The notes under the pieces: model-generated | What the model was told of the DNA's origin: nothing | Database searches by the model: none | The model's input: only the letters and a program-made list of their open reading frames with translations | Part shown: piece by piece, positions 1-9,710 of the stretch | Numbering within the stretch: position 1 is the first letter of the stretch | Layout of the letters: each line of letters opens with the position of its first letter | Made by a program: the position numbers and the translations under genes | Assembly: GCA_964019425.1 (NCBI GenBank) | Contig: OZ025829.1 | Coordinates: 620,001 to 684,000 of the forward strand | DNA length: 64,000 bases | Reading direction: 5' to 3' | Source: Flectonema sp. DT1601 | Lineage: Eukaryota; Euglenozoa; Diplonemea; Diplonemida; Diplonemidae

Positions 1-1
1 C

Positions 2-340
2 GATAACAGTGAATTACACCTAATGCAATACCTTCCAACAGTCTTAGATATCTGTCCGGAGACTCCAACAAGAAGATGCGTGTCAAAGATCAAAGATGAA
101 GTGTGTTACACACATAATAAAAAACAACCATCATTCATCAGTATGAATTCATTAATGTTTTCTGGTCCAAACATAGGAACTGGCAGCTACACGGAACGAC
201 CTCCACTGGCAGAGATTACCGACGGAATGAATACGTCGATCGATCCTTTTCAGCTTTCATCAGTTTCCTCAGCCAGTGACACTATTGCTGAACCTGGTAA
301 CTCTACTCAACAATTCTTAAAAGCGATGAAAGTGGCTTAG
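2..340 (+). CDS. 3' end of an unidentified protein gene, cut by window edge
   Basis: This frame is open from the first bases of the window to a TAG stop at 338-340, so it is most likely the C-terminal part of a gene that begins upstream. About 112 codons are visible. The sequence is Ser/Thr-rich and looks disordered (runs such as SSVSSASDT), with a Cys near each end of the first third. I recognise no domain or family. An internal ATG at 23 could serve as a start of a 105-residue protein, but no AG acceptor lies before it, so the partial-gene reading is preferred. The orientation agrees with all other genes here. Confidence 0.5.
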   Translation, partial: DNSELHLMQYLPTVLDICPETPTRRCVSKIKDEVCYTHNKKQPSFISMNSLMFSGPNIGTGSYTERPPLAEITDGMNTSIDPFQLSSVSSASDTIAEPGNSTQQFLKAMKVA

Positions 341-882
341 CACACCTTGAGGTGAATGTTCTTTTTATATTATTATTTTATCTGTTTTTGAAATTTCGAG
401 ATACAAACCACGCACTAGACCACCTGAAGACAGCAGCAAGATTGCTTCTCGTCGTTTCGGGTAATAGATTATTAGATAGAAAGAAAAAAAGAAAACAAAC
501 AACACTGAAATACCAACGTATCTCTTTTACAGGAAACACAAACATGTTTTTTCTCGTAAGGTTGAAAGAAAGGAAATTGTCCGATTTTCCCGTCGGTTGG
601 TGCGTCTATGAATGGCGACTGCGAAAACAAAAAAAACGTTTTGTGTGTTCGTAAAGGGTTTTCTGATAACCCCCATTATACTTCACCCCTCAGGAATTAC
701 TGAACAAGATCAAAAGGCTCAATTATATAACCCTCTGTTTTTTAGATTTCGTGATGAAAACCTCACATTAGATCACCTGAAGACAGCTCTTGTCATTTCG
801 ACTATGCCGTCAGTTAAAATAAATATTTTATTATTTATGTACGAAAGTATTCTATAATGTTAGTCTATTACCAGTCTGATGA
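341..882 (+). other. Gene-poor stretch with a duplicated coding-like segment and a 36-codon ORF
   Basis: No convincing full gene. After a good pyrimidine-rich AG acceptor at about 533 there is a 36-codon ORF (544-654) rich in Lys and Arg. Another AG follows CACCCCT at about 694; downstream of it one frame reads without stops to 857. Two stretches, 393-458 and 746-802, encode the similar peptides FRDTNHALDHLKTA and FRDENLTLDHLKTA in their respective frames. They may be alternative or duplicated last exons of the preceding gene, or remnants of one. I cannot decide from this window. Confidence 0.4.
393..802 (+). repeat. Two diverged direct copies of a ~60-bp coding-like segment (393-458, 746-802)
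   Basis: Both copies run ATTTCG-GAT-AAACC-CAC-TAGA-CACCTGAAGACAGC, with substitutions mostly at positions that keep the peptide FRD-N-LDHLKTA similar; after that an indel separates them and a short CTTGTC/CTTCTCGTC-TTTCG piece is again shared. Preservation at the amino acid level suggests duplicated exon sequence rather than random similarity. Confidence 0.5.
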
Positions 883-2595
883 ATGATACGTGTTACAAAA
901 TGTATATTTGGAATCCTTGATAATTTAAAGGGAAACAATGCCCATACAAATATTCGTCAGATTGAAAGAGAAATCAGACTAAAAAAAAGACCAGCTAAGC
1001 CGATTATCCCTCGACGAGATCATCCGAGGGAGGGCAGAAATCAAAATGTAAACATGTCTGCAACCCGTAGGGTTGGTGCTGTTGAAAAACCGACGAAAAT
1101 GAAATCATCATCGATGGTCATTAGAAGAGGAAGACCTGAATATCAAAATGAAAACAGCGAAATGAAAATTTTTACACCAGATGGAGAATTGAGAAATCCT
1201 CCAGACAACAACACGAATCAAAACTCATCTGACGTTGATAAAAACAAACTTGAAATTGAGGAACCTATAGTCGAAAGTGTTTTTAATCAGACTTTTAAAA
1301 ACACAAGACATCGAAAAGATCAAAAAGATGATTTCTGCGGATCTGAATTACTAAAGAATATGGGACTTTTAGGAGAACTTGACAAATCACAAGACCGTTT
1401 ACGGGCGATGAAACTCTCTGGAGAATGTCAAAATCTACCCAGAAGAATAAGGTACATTATTCATCAAATGGATAAATACGGCTACGTCATAGGAATAGAA
1501 ACGATAAACACAGCATTGTATATTTTAAAGATCAAAGATCTGGTTAGACAGGCATTCTACATGAGTGAATGGGGAACTACAACATTCGGGATAAAACCAG
1601 ACATAAAAAGTTTTAATATTTTGCTAACAGCTGCTGGTCGTTTGGGAGCTGCAGATGTCAGAATTACTTGGAAAAAACTTATTGAAAATGTAGAACCTGA
1701 TCTTGTTTCATACAACACGTTACTGTTTTTAGCACCCTATAGAGAAATAAAATCAGTCTTGAAATACGTACAAAACCTTTCAGGGGGTAGTTATATTATG
1801 TGTCTAGCTGTCTATAATGGTATCATCCAGAGGGCCGAGTCCAATGACGAACTTATGGAGTGGTTTAATAAACTTTTAAAACAAAAATTATCACCGGATG
1901 ACGCCACGATGGTCAGTATGCTGAAATCTTGTTCGCTAAGGGGTGATGTGACCAACGCCGAGAACATCCACTTAACAATAGTAAGTAAGTATAACCTAAG
2001 ACGAAATAAATGGTTTTGGGGTGCATTTCTAAAAACTTATTACACAGCAGCAGATTATGATGGGTTTTGTAGTGTGTGGAAGAGAATGACAAATCCAGAA
2101 CATGGAAAAGGCATTAAACCGACAGTTCACAGCTATCTACTTAAGGCTAAAGTCTTGTCGAGATGTGTTCGTTCCCCCGGTGATTATTTTACTTCCGAGA
2201 TTATTAGATTCGCCAGTGAAATTGAAATTCTCGGTCATCTGACACACTATAAAATACTTGAATACCTTTTTAGAGGTTTAGCTCGCGTCGAGGACGTCAA
2301 AACTAGCCATCAACTTGCGAACTTTATTAAAGAACAACAACCGAAATTCCAACCAAATGCTAGTCTGGCAACCGTCTACGAAGAGGCAACGAAAGAAAAA
2401 TATGAACTTCGTCGAAACAAAGAAATGTTACCACTGTGGGAGACACATGAATCGACGTGGGCAACGAGAAAGACATCTAATAACTCTTCTTCGAATAGAA
2501 GCAGTGATTTTAAACCAAAATCAAGGAATGCTGCGACCAGTAATCCAAGTTCTTGGCTGAAGTCATATCGAATTGCTCCACCCACAACGGTTTGA
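883..2595 (+). CDS. Pentatricopeptide repeat (PPR) protein, probably mitochondrial
   Basis: A 570-residue protein. The first ~190 residues are basic and Asn/Lys-rich without a clear fold. From about residue 195 to 450 it has helical repeats of the PPR type; recognisable anchors are GIKPDIKSFNILLTAAGRLG, VEPDLVSYNTLLFLA, KLSPDDATMVSMLKSC and GIKPTVHSYLLKAKVL, each following the PD-x-x-T/S-x-N/Y pattern of a 35-residue repeat. PPR proteins bind single-stranded RNA, nearly always in mitochondria or plastids, in processing, stability or translation. The basic N-terminus (MIRVTKCIFGIL) could be a targeting peptide. The C-terminus is a Ser/Asn-rich tail. The start was chosen because an AG acceptor (ATTACCAG, ending 874) lies 8 nt upstream. 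No intron. The RNA target cannot be predicted. Confidence 0.85.
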   Translation: MIRVTKCIFGILDNLKGNNAHTNIRQIEREIRLKKRPAKPIIPRRDHPREGRNQNVNMSATRRVGAVEKPTKMKSSSMVIRRGRPEYQNENSEMKIFTPDGELRNPPDNNTNQNSSDVDKNKLEIEEPIVESVFNQTFKNTRHRKDQKDDFCGSELLKNMGLLGELDKSQDRLRAMKLSGECQNLPRRIRYIIHQMDKYGYVIGIETINTALYILKIKDLVRQAFYMSEWGTTTFGIKPDIKSFNILLTAAGRLGAADVRITWKKLIENVEPDLVSYNTLLFLAPYREIKSVLKYVQNLSGGSYIMCLAVYNGIIQRAESNDELMEWFNKLLKQKLSPDDATMVSMLKSCSLRGDVTNAENIHLTIVSKYNLRRNKWFWGAFLKTYYTAADYDGFCSVWKRMTNPEHGKGIKPTVHSYLLKAKVLSRCVRSPGDYFTSEIIRFASEIEILGHLTHYKILEYLFRGLARVEDVKTSHQLANFIKEQQPKFQPNASLATVYEEATKEKYELRRNKEMLPLWETHESTWATRKTSNNSSSNRSSDFKPKSRNAATSNPSSWLKSYRIAPPTTV

Positions 2596-3015
2596 TAGCA
2601 GGGAGCCTTTGTATTCAGCTCTAAGAGCTACCGGAAGTGAGGTACACAAGCGATAATGATTGTAAGCTTCTGTCATTTGTATACTAATGTTATTACCGCT
2701 ACTGGTGTTATTTATTAACGTTCGGTCAGCACGAGTGACTCTGGAATCGAAGCATCGTCAGTCATCTGCGATACACTGCAATCTCTAATTCTTGACTTGC
2801 TACCTCATATTGTGCTGTTTGCGATCAGCGTGTGTGTCTTGTGCTTCTACAACTTCACTTTTATTCATTGCAAGGTTTTGTTTGCTATCCCTGGAGAAAA
2901 CTTTTTCTTTTTTTCTTCTCACAGCCATCGCACGTGACATGAAATCTCTGAGATGAAGAGATGAAGACTTTCCCTTATTAGAATCCAATCCAATGAAGAG
3001 AACCAAAATAATTAT
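2596..3015. other. Intergenic region between the PPR gene and the inverted-repeat element
   Basis: No gene supported. It contains one good pyrimidine-AG acceptor (TTCTTCTCACAG near 2925) followed by an ATG with only five codons. A minus-strand ORF of 78 codons (2800-3036) starts inside the terminal repeat of the neighbouring element and is probably accidental. Confidence 0.5.
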
Positions 3016-4569
3016 TACTGTAACTATAAATATCATGGTGTATAAAAGATTTGGAGTACTGCAACTGGAAATATTACTGCGCTGAATAATTACTGCGGGG
3101 AAATATTACTGCGCGGAAAAATTAGTGCGGTTTTTTTGAGAAAAAATTAGTGCGGTTTTTTCCACTTGGTGGTAGAACAAAATTTGGTTGCTTTTTTTGC
3201 TGTGTAAGGCACCAGCAGAAAAATGCAGCTGCAAAAAAATCAATTCTGAGCAGAAATATTAGTGCGGTGGAAATATTTACTGCGTGGAAAAATTAGTGCG
3301 GTTTTTTGCAGATTTGGAAATTAGTGCGGTTTTTTCCGCGCAGTAATATTTCCAGTTGCAGTATAACAACTTTGGATATAAAAAAGATGGTGGGTTCTCG
3401 GAAAAAAAACTAGGTAGATTTTTATAAAAAAGTATTAAAGTACACATTTTGACTACTTTTTGAGTGTGAAATTTTGCTGTAGGCAATCACACTATGCACA
3501 GATTTTTGAAAAAACGGGAGCCTTTTGAACCCCTGAAGACGTCGGTGAGCAAGGTAGAGCTAAAGCAAGAGCAGCGGGTGAAAGAGCAACCAACTTCTCG
3601 CTGCTATGAGAAGTGGTCAAGGGAGGAGTTGCTTAAGGCAGGGCAATGAAGCTCTTTGTTGAGGAACAAAAGAGGAAGACGAAGGGAGAACCACTTGAAG
3701 GGCAGGTGAAATCTGAGAGACCAACCATCTTAACCAGTGACGAGATAATCTAGGGTGGATTCATCAGGCAGATGTACCTTCGATGTCGAAGGAGCCAAGT
3801 CGGTCCCGATATCATTCACCGATGATAAGCGGGGTCAGCGTAGTACTGGGCTGTTCGATGACAGGGGACATGCTCCCTGTTACAGAAGTTAAGTCTTTCC
3901 CTACACCAATGCTTCAGCGAACACGCTGCTCACAGAAAGTGATCTCTCTTACATATTCAAGTTCATGTGTAACAGGGAGCCCATTAGGTTCCGTGGTTGC
4001 TTTCCTCTAGACCTGGCTTGCCCTCCTGAAGTCCGTAGTTGTGAACATGAGTTCATGTTTCTTAATACCGCACCTCATACCTCGGTGGGTCACACTGGCT
4101 ACTGGCTGTTACAACTATTGGGGAAGGGAACTCCTTAGTTATTGTTGATGACCTTTTCTGGGCTCTAAATATGAACCACGCTTATGTATCTGGTAGCAAC
4201 CTCAACATTCAAGACATGGTTATCAATCCCCCACCAGGTTGGCATGCAGAGGTGAATGCACTTCTACAGACGAGGCAACAATCGTTTCGATTCTGGACCG
4301 AGACTAATCCTAATAGCCTTGGTACACAGGACCAGCCTGTAGAACTTTAACCAGTTCAAATGTCGATAATTTAGTATCAGAAAGTCAAAAAAAAAGATCA
4401 AAAAAAAAGATCAAAAAAAAAATTTTTTTTTCTGGAATCCGAATTTTGCTAAGTGTTTTCTGTGAATGTTTCTACTAAAACAACTTTGGATATAATAAAG
4501 ATGCTGGATTTGGCCATTTTTTGGAGATTTGGAGACTTTTTATACACCATGATATTTATAGTTACAGTA
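3016..4569. mobile_element. 1.55-kb element with 32-bp terminal inverted repeats, no intact gene
   Basis: The left end (3016-3047) and right end (4538-4569) are perfect inverted repeats of 32 bp beginning TACTGTAACT. The outermost TA on each side may be the target-site duplication, so the element proper would begin CTGTAACT. TA targets are typical of Tc1/mariner-like and some other cut-and-paste DNA transposons. The interior (about 3520-4350) is less AT-rich than its surroundings and has coding-like stretches but no intact ORF, so the element is broken. One stretch near 4100-4330 contains a His-Trp followed by a hydrophobic strand and Asp-Asp, faintly like a Ulp1/C48 protease core; this is weak and I do not assign a family. 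A second, related small element sits inside at 3057-3363. Perfect ends suggest a fairly recent insertion despite the decayed interior. Confidence 0.7.
3057..3363. mobile_element. 307-bp MITE-like element with 26-bp perfect terminal inverted repeats
   Basis: Positions 3057-3082 and 3338-3363 are perfect 26-bp inverted repeats beginning TACTGCAACTGGAAAT. These ends match the ends of the larger surrounding element in the pattern TACTGYAACT followed by AAATAT, so the two belong to one family. A flanking TA could again be the duplicated target. The interior has four copies of the motif AAATTAGTGCGGTTTTTT and several variants of AATATTACTGCG, making the whole element strongly palindromic. It has no coding capacity and is best read as a non-autonomous derivative nested in its relative. 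Confidence 0.75.
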
Positions 4570-5065
4570 TAAAAATTGATTGACTGATGACCATTAACGT
4601 TTTGTTTTATTATCATCTTTTAAAGATGGAAAACAAAAAAATGATCTCAATTTTTTTTTTTGTGTTATTCTAACTCCTCATTTCAGATTAATAAAAAAAC
4701 AACAACGTAATATCAATTATTGGGTTCTAGCAGAGCTGATATAAAGTAAATCTGCAGGTCGAATACTTTAGGCTAATGTTGTTCTTTTCCCTGTTATTAG
4801 AAACAGTCGTAACCCAGCTTCTCAGTAAGGTAGATGAAGGAAGAATGCGTTAGGTTGAAATGAGAGTGATGGTTCTTTATTCTGTTGTTTTATTTATTTT
4901 ATTCACACAGTGGTTAAATATGTGTCAATGCATCTGATGTTTTTTTTTTTTTTTTTTTTTTTTTGGTGTGATATTCTGTTATCCCTTTCCTCTCGACACA
5001 GGTCCGATCCCCTCCCCACTCCCCACCCTTAGATTTTATCAAATATATATTTTAAATTATAATAT
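4570..5065. other. Intergenic region with leader acceptor for the next gene
   Basis: Contains a 22-nt T-run near 4940-4964, then TTATCCCTTTCCTCTCGACACAG ending at 5001, the likely trans-splice acceptor of the CCCH gene. No ORF of note. Confidence 0.5.
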
Positions 5066-6248
5066 ATGCAAAACCCCCCTCCCTCGGACCAGCCATGCAA
5101 TACGTATCAGAAATTTAAGTTCTGCTCGTTTGGACTTGATTGTCAGTTTCGTCATGAAGGAGAGTCTCCTAGCAGGACTTTGGAGGAATTAAACCAAGAA
5201 CTGATCCACGTGGGATTACAACACACAAAAGGCTACTACAAATGTATGTTATGTGGTACTGAAAGTGTTGGTGATGGAGCGGTGTCAAAGGTAGGAGAGA
5301 CATATTCATACAGATACTGTTTGCAATGCGGTAATTTCTTGTTTTATCCACATGTTCAAATTATGGTACTCAAGTTGCTAGAAGAATGTGACACGGACTA
5401 CACTGAATTCCGTCGTAGAGTAAAATCTTATCACAAGCGTCTTCCGATGGTTGTGCAGATTCCATTTATGTATGAAGCACATCGATGGGCTACTAGTAGA
5501 TATGCGTGGTCTTTAATTAATAAAGACACCTTTAACGAGATATTTGAAATCCTATTCAAATACCAACCTGATTGTAAAAGAATGGTATCAGTAGGAAGTG
5601 GAACTGGATACGTTGAACACGTAGCATACCACAGCGCGAAAGAAATGGGAAGGGAACTTGACATGCAGGCGTTTGATGTGTTAATTCAAAATGGTGAAGG
5701 AAGAATCAACTTCGATGTTAAGGTCCAAGTTGGAGGAGTTGAAAGTCTTGAGAAACTGGGCGACATGTCAGAAACAGTTCTTCTCCTTTGCTGGCCTCCA
5801 TTCGGTTCTCAAAGAGGAGAAGAGTCACAAATGGCTTTCGACACCATTCGGCTATACGAATCAATGGGAGGTAAATACTTAGTCTACGTCGGAGACGTCA
5901 ACGCTACTGGAGACTGGAGATTCCACGACAGACTTGCTTCCCACTGGGGAATCCTTGAAGAGACGTACGAATTCTCTCCTCTGGACGTTTGGGTATGTTG
6001 TATCTGATTCTCTGTATCGATTTCGTACTTTGTTGAGTTTTATTTTTAATTAAAAAAACAACAACAACAGGTTCCACAAGAAATGGGTTTAATATATGCC
6101 GGAAATGACTCCGTCGGTGTCTATAAGATGCTGGACACGCCGAAAGAGGTACGTGATTTTTTTTTGTTTGTTGTTGTTCACTTCCTGTGGGGAGAAAAAA
6201 AAAAAAAAAAAACAGCTTCCACCACGCACGTGGCAAGTAACTGCGTAG
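5066..6248 (+). CDS. CCCH zinc-finger / zinc-ribbon protein with a methyltransferase-like domain
   Basis: Three exons, 5066-5992, 6071-6148 and 6216-6248, joined in phase 0, give 345 residues. The N-terminus carries a CCCH finger: Cys11, Cys20, Cys26 and His30 spaced C-x8-C-x5-C-x3-H, an RNA-binding type. Next come two CxxC-like pairs (CMLCG and YCLQCG) that could form a zinc ribbon. The C-terminal half has MVSVGSGTGYVEH, a good class I methyltransferase SAM-binding loop, and LLLCWPPFGS at the place of the catalytic motif IV, so binding of S-adenosylmethionine is plausible; the substrate is unknown, perhaps RNA. Both introns begin GTATG or GTACG and end in an A-run plus CAG. The last exon encodes only LPPRTWQVTA. 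The start follows the acceptor at 5001. Confidence 0.7.
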
Positions 6249-6392
6249 TGTGCGGTGTAAGTTCTTTCTCTCTTCCCTTTTATTTTCCCTCCTGATTTTT
6301 TTAAATCTTTTGGTACGTGTCTTTTTTATATTAAGTTATCGCCTTATCATTTTCCTTTCACTAACCGAAAAAAGCACTGTAGTGGGAAGGGG

Positions 6393-6424
<32 letters not shown>

Positions 6425-7005
6425 ACTATTTCTCTTGAGTAGCAGACCTGCATTCATTTTATTGGGAAATTTACTCAAGGAGAGAGAGAAGGGGGAGAGT
6501 GGGGAAAAAAAAAAACAAAAAAAAAAAAAAAAAAAAAACGAAAAATGAAAAAGAAGATGAAACAGCTAAAGAATAAAAAAAAGTTATCATTCCGATGTTA
6601 TTAGAAGGAAATTTGAGGAAGAAAAAAAAAAAAAAAAAAAAAAAAAGTAAAGTAAGGTAAAGTAAAAAAAACTGAATAAAATCAATGACCTTTCCTATAT
6701 TTTCCAGATTGGACTGTGAAAGGGAAGGTAAAAAAAAACAAAACAAAAAAAAACAAAAATAAATAAACGTTAAGCTAATGAGCAAGCCTCTTTCATAGAG
6801 GAACAAGTCACTGGTTTCATTAAAAAAGAGAGAGAGATGGAGAGCCAGGACCGTGCGCAAAAACAGCGCTCACTGCAGTTAATTCTCTAGGTAGGTATTA
6901 ATAAAAAGTCCTAATAAGATTGCTTGCATTCTAAACTACAAACGTATTGCTATAGTTGTTAAGCGGTATTGAGTTGGGAATGGAATAGGCAAAGGCAAAG
7001 AAACG

Positions 7006-7038
<33 letters not shown>

Positions 7039-7364
7039 AGTACTAGAATACGTTCTTTTCCTTTTCTTTTTTCTATAATTCACAACAATGTTGATAATCA
7101 GGTGTTTTGGTTTTTTTTTTTTTTTTGAAAGTGGTACATTCTGCCACTAGTGCAATTGTGGCAAAAAAGAGGAGAAGACATATCACCATTTTTTCCCCCT
7201 TCGTTTTTTTTTTTTTTTCCCCCCCATGGTAAAAATGATTTTCTTAGCAGGTTTGATAATAAAAAAGGTTTTTATCGGCAGGTCACGAAAAAAAAAAAAA
7301 AAAAATTACATGTCATTTCCCCGTTCGTCACATTACATTCCTCCAACAGAATACATCAAACGCA
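6249..7364. other. Intergenic, homopolymer A/T tracts
   Basis: About 1.1 kb with at least eight A- or T-runs of 14-27 nt (for example 6391-6419, 6622-6646, 7003-7028). No ORF beyond poly-Lys or poly-Phe artefacts. The last part, TACATTCCTCCAACAG ending 7349, is the probable trans-splice acceptor of the next gene. Confidence 0.5.
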
Positions 7365-8873
7365 ATGTTAGAGAAGACCAGAGTAGTTCTCAACAGACTA
7401 AACCTTGATGCGAAGCATTCAGGAAGATGGTCATCTGGAGGACTTATGAAAATGCCGTTTAGAAAACATTTACTTCGAGAAGACAAGTTATATCGTACGG
7501 AAATAGGAAAACTTCGGTCACTGAATAAACCGATGAAACCACAAAGAGTAATGAAACACGCAAATGGACGATCGACAAGAGAGTCGTTTAGGGAAGCCAT
7601 GGACTACATGAGAGGTCCTTTATCAAGAGAGGAACTGATTGATCTGTATCATAATCCTGAGGCTCCAGAGGAGGAGAAGCCTCCTGGTGAGATCATTGAG
7701 GGATATTTAAAATTTGAAAATATTAAAAATTTAAGTCAAGAAAAAAGAGTTAGGAAGGAAGTTGGGAATTTTTCACACGATTTCAACTATAGAGTTTCAA
7801 AGACTTTTCGTTCAAGAGTGGCAAAGAAAAAAGTAACTGATGACTTACACGGTTACTCCAGATATGATGACGGAAATAAAATGTTTTATCACACTCATGT
7901 TCATACATTCCCAGTTCTCAACTGGAAAGTTGCTCCAGTCACATGGGGTTCCCAGAGATCACGATACATATTTGGTAAGAAATCGACATGTGAGGTTACC
8001 GACATCTGTTTTAATCCTGCTGAGTTCCCGAGACCAGACCTTCCCGAAGTAGTTTTTTTAGGTGAAGAATTAAGTGGAAAAAGTACCTTAATAAACACCC
8101 TAATGAATAGAGTGCTATTACCTATGAAATTAGATGGATATGAAAGGAACGATTCAAGAAGAAGTGCTTCTCAAACAGCTTTTTTAAAACTAGGATCGAC
8201 TGCCGGAAACATCGTTCTCGTGGATGTTCCCGGATACACTAATGTTTTAAGATCAGGTACAGCTAAGCAAGATATACTATCGCAGACAACGGGTTACTTA
8301 AAGAGCAGGTGTTCTTTTTCAAAGTCTGACAAAAAGAAACTCCGTCTGTGTATATATTGCATTCGACCTTTAAGACAAATGAATGACACCGATTTTAAAC
8401 TCCTAAATATGTTAAGTGAATATAACGTTCCATTTTCAATAGCCATCACCATGACCGATGCGACTCCAAGAGCAAGATTAATGAAACTTGTCACTAGATT
8501 GGAAGCAGAGTATGGAAACACACAAGGATTTCAAGGTGTCCTACTAGTTTCTGCACATCGTAAGTTAGGACTTACCAAACTGCAAAATATTATATCTGCA
8601 TTTGCTCACATCCCTGAACTTGGTACCGTTATCAATAAGAAATTTTCGTTCACCAACATTGTTGGTGAATTGGAACCAGAAGACAACGTTATGAACGATA
8701 TTGTTTCCTCCGAAGCAAAGCCAGATGATTCCCGGGGTGTTCAGCAGGAAGCATGGAGTAAATTTTACAAAAAAGCTGGAAAAAATCAGAAAATCCTCCC
8801 ATGGGATTCCTTCTACTCCGATAACGGTGAGCTATCTCGTAGGAAAGTAGAGCCTTCGTTTTCACAAGCATGA
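7365..8873 (+). CDS. EngB/YihA-type GTPase, probably mitochondrial ribosome assembly
   Basis: A 502-residue single-exon protein. Residues 233-240 are GEELSGKS, a P-loop (G1); 286-290 VDVPG is the G3 switch II motif; 362-365 TMTD takes the place of the usual TKxD (G4); 396-397 Ser-Ala (VLLVSAHRKLG) is G5. Order and spacing fit the EngB (YihA/YsxC) family of TrmE-Era-like GTPases, which help mature the large ribosomal subunit. The ~200-residue basic N-terminal extension is absent from bacterial EngB (about 200 residues in all) and suggests an organellar form; MLEKTRVVLNRLNLDAKHSGR is Arg/Lys-rich with few acids. The G4 Lys is replaced by Met, which could relax guanine selectivity. The start lies 15 nt after the acceptor at 7349. 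Confidence 0.8.
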   Translation: MLEKTRVVLNRLNLDAKHSGRWSSGGLMKMPFRKHLLREDKLYRTEIGKLRSLNKPMKPQRVMKHANGRSTRESFREAMDYMRGPLSREELIDLYHNPEAPEEEKPPGEIIEGYLKFENIKNLSQEKRVRKEVGNFSHDFNYRVSKTFRSRVAKKKVTDDLHGYSRYDDGNKMFYHTHVHTFPVLNWKVAPVTWGSQRSRYIFGKKSTCEVTDICFNPAEFPRPDLPEVVFLGEELSGKSTLINTLMNRVLLPMKLDGYERNDSRRSASQTAFLKLGSTAGNIVLVDVPGYTNVLRSGTAKQDILSQTTGYLKSRCSFSKSDKKKLRLCIYCIRPLRQMNDTDFKLLNMLSEYNVPFSIAITMTDATPRARLMKLVTRLEAEYGNTQGFQGVLLVSAHRKLGLTKLQNIISAFAHIPELGTVINKKFSFTNIVGELEPEDNVMNDIVSSEAKPDDSRGVQQEAWSKFYKKAGKNQKILPWDSFYSDNGELSRRKVEPSFSQA

Positions 8874-9164
8874 AAAAAATCACATCATGAAGCGACACAG
8901 TAGTTATACTTACCTGTGAGATACTTCTCTTTTGACTCACACAAGACAGACAACGCAAGTTATATTTCTGATGGAAAGAATCAAATTATTCATTTTTTTT
9001 TGTTTTTCTTTCCTTCCCTTCAATCAGGATATAAGACAAGACTTTCAAATTGCGAACAAAGTAGTAACGATCCTTTCTATTGGTTATGTTATATATTTTT
9101 TTTTATATATAAAAAAGAGAATTTAAATTTTAAAAAAAAAAAAAAAAAAAAACACAATCCTAAT

Positions 9165-9359
9165 ATGATAAGTGAAGAGCGACGAAAAGTAAACGTACGC
9201 AGCGAGTGGGTACTTCATGAACCTGTTCTTGAAACGGATATCGACTTAGACAATGAAAGCGGTCAAGACTGCACTATGAATGATTACTCAGTCCCTCAGA
9301 CAAATCAACCAGCACTTGCTGTTACTAGAGGTGGTGATACAAAGAGACGAAAGAAATAG
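9165..9359 (+). CDS. Small hypothetical protein, 64 residues
   Basis: An ORF of 64 codons, rich in charged residues and ending in a basic KRRKK tail that could be a nuclear signal. No known domain. It is supported by a strong pyrimidine-rich acceptor (TTCTTTCCTTCCCTTCAATCAG ending 9027) upstream, same strand as its neighbours, and a non-random composition compared with the flanking poly-T/poly-A DNA. A 20-nt A-run lies just before the start, as in four other genes here. The frame stays open upstream to 8916, but that part is Phe/Lys-rich leader sequence crossing the acceptor, so I start at 9165. An unseen intron in the leader is possible. Confidence 0.4.
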   Translation: MISEERRKVNVRSEWVLHEPVLETDIDLDNESGQDCTMNDYSVPQTNQPALAVTRGGDTKRRKK

Positions 9360-9710
9360 TTTTTTTTTTTCAATTAATTAGTAACATCACCATCTGAGGT
9401 TTCCACCTCATTGTGGAATCTGAAACTTGTATCAGACAGAGACATCGTACGCAGCACGGCAAGAGCTAATTAGTAAGCAATGCATCGATACTTTAGTAGT
9501 TTGATTATAGAAATGCCACCCTCAAGTGAGTATTTTATTGTTCTTTTTTGGGCAGGGACAACAATTATTCTTAAACATGGTTAAAAGGTTATATTGGACA
9601 GGGAAAAAAAAATAAGATGATGGCTAGCACCTAATAAAAGCCTCTTTAATAACATACTGTCAAAATTTCACCCTCTGAACTCCTTACTTTCACAGCGATA
9701 CTAATTTACT
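9360..9710. other. Intergenic region
   Basis: Contains a small perfect hairpin GAGGT-TTCC-ACCTC near 9396-9409 and the acceptor CTCCTTACTTTCACAG ending 9695 for the next gene. A like hairpin, GAGGTTTTCAACCTC, follows the polymerase eta gene near 57458. No gene seen. Confidence 0.45.

Noticed and set aside
2800-3036. Minus-strand 78-codon ORF with an N-terminal hydrophobic stretch
   Set aside because: Its start and hydrophobic codons come from the inverted-repeat end of the mobile element, and it would oppose every other gene.
6250-6860. ORFs rich in Phe or Lys between genes (and similar ones at 7150, 14670, 34036, 46136, 61972, 63463)
   Set aside because: They are translations of homopolymer T or A runs with no domain and no consistent acceptor-start arrangement.
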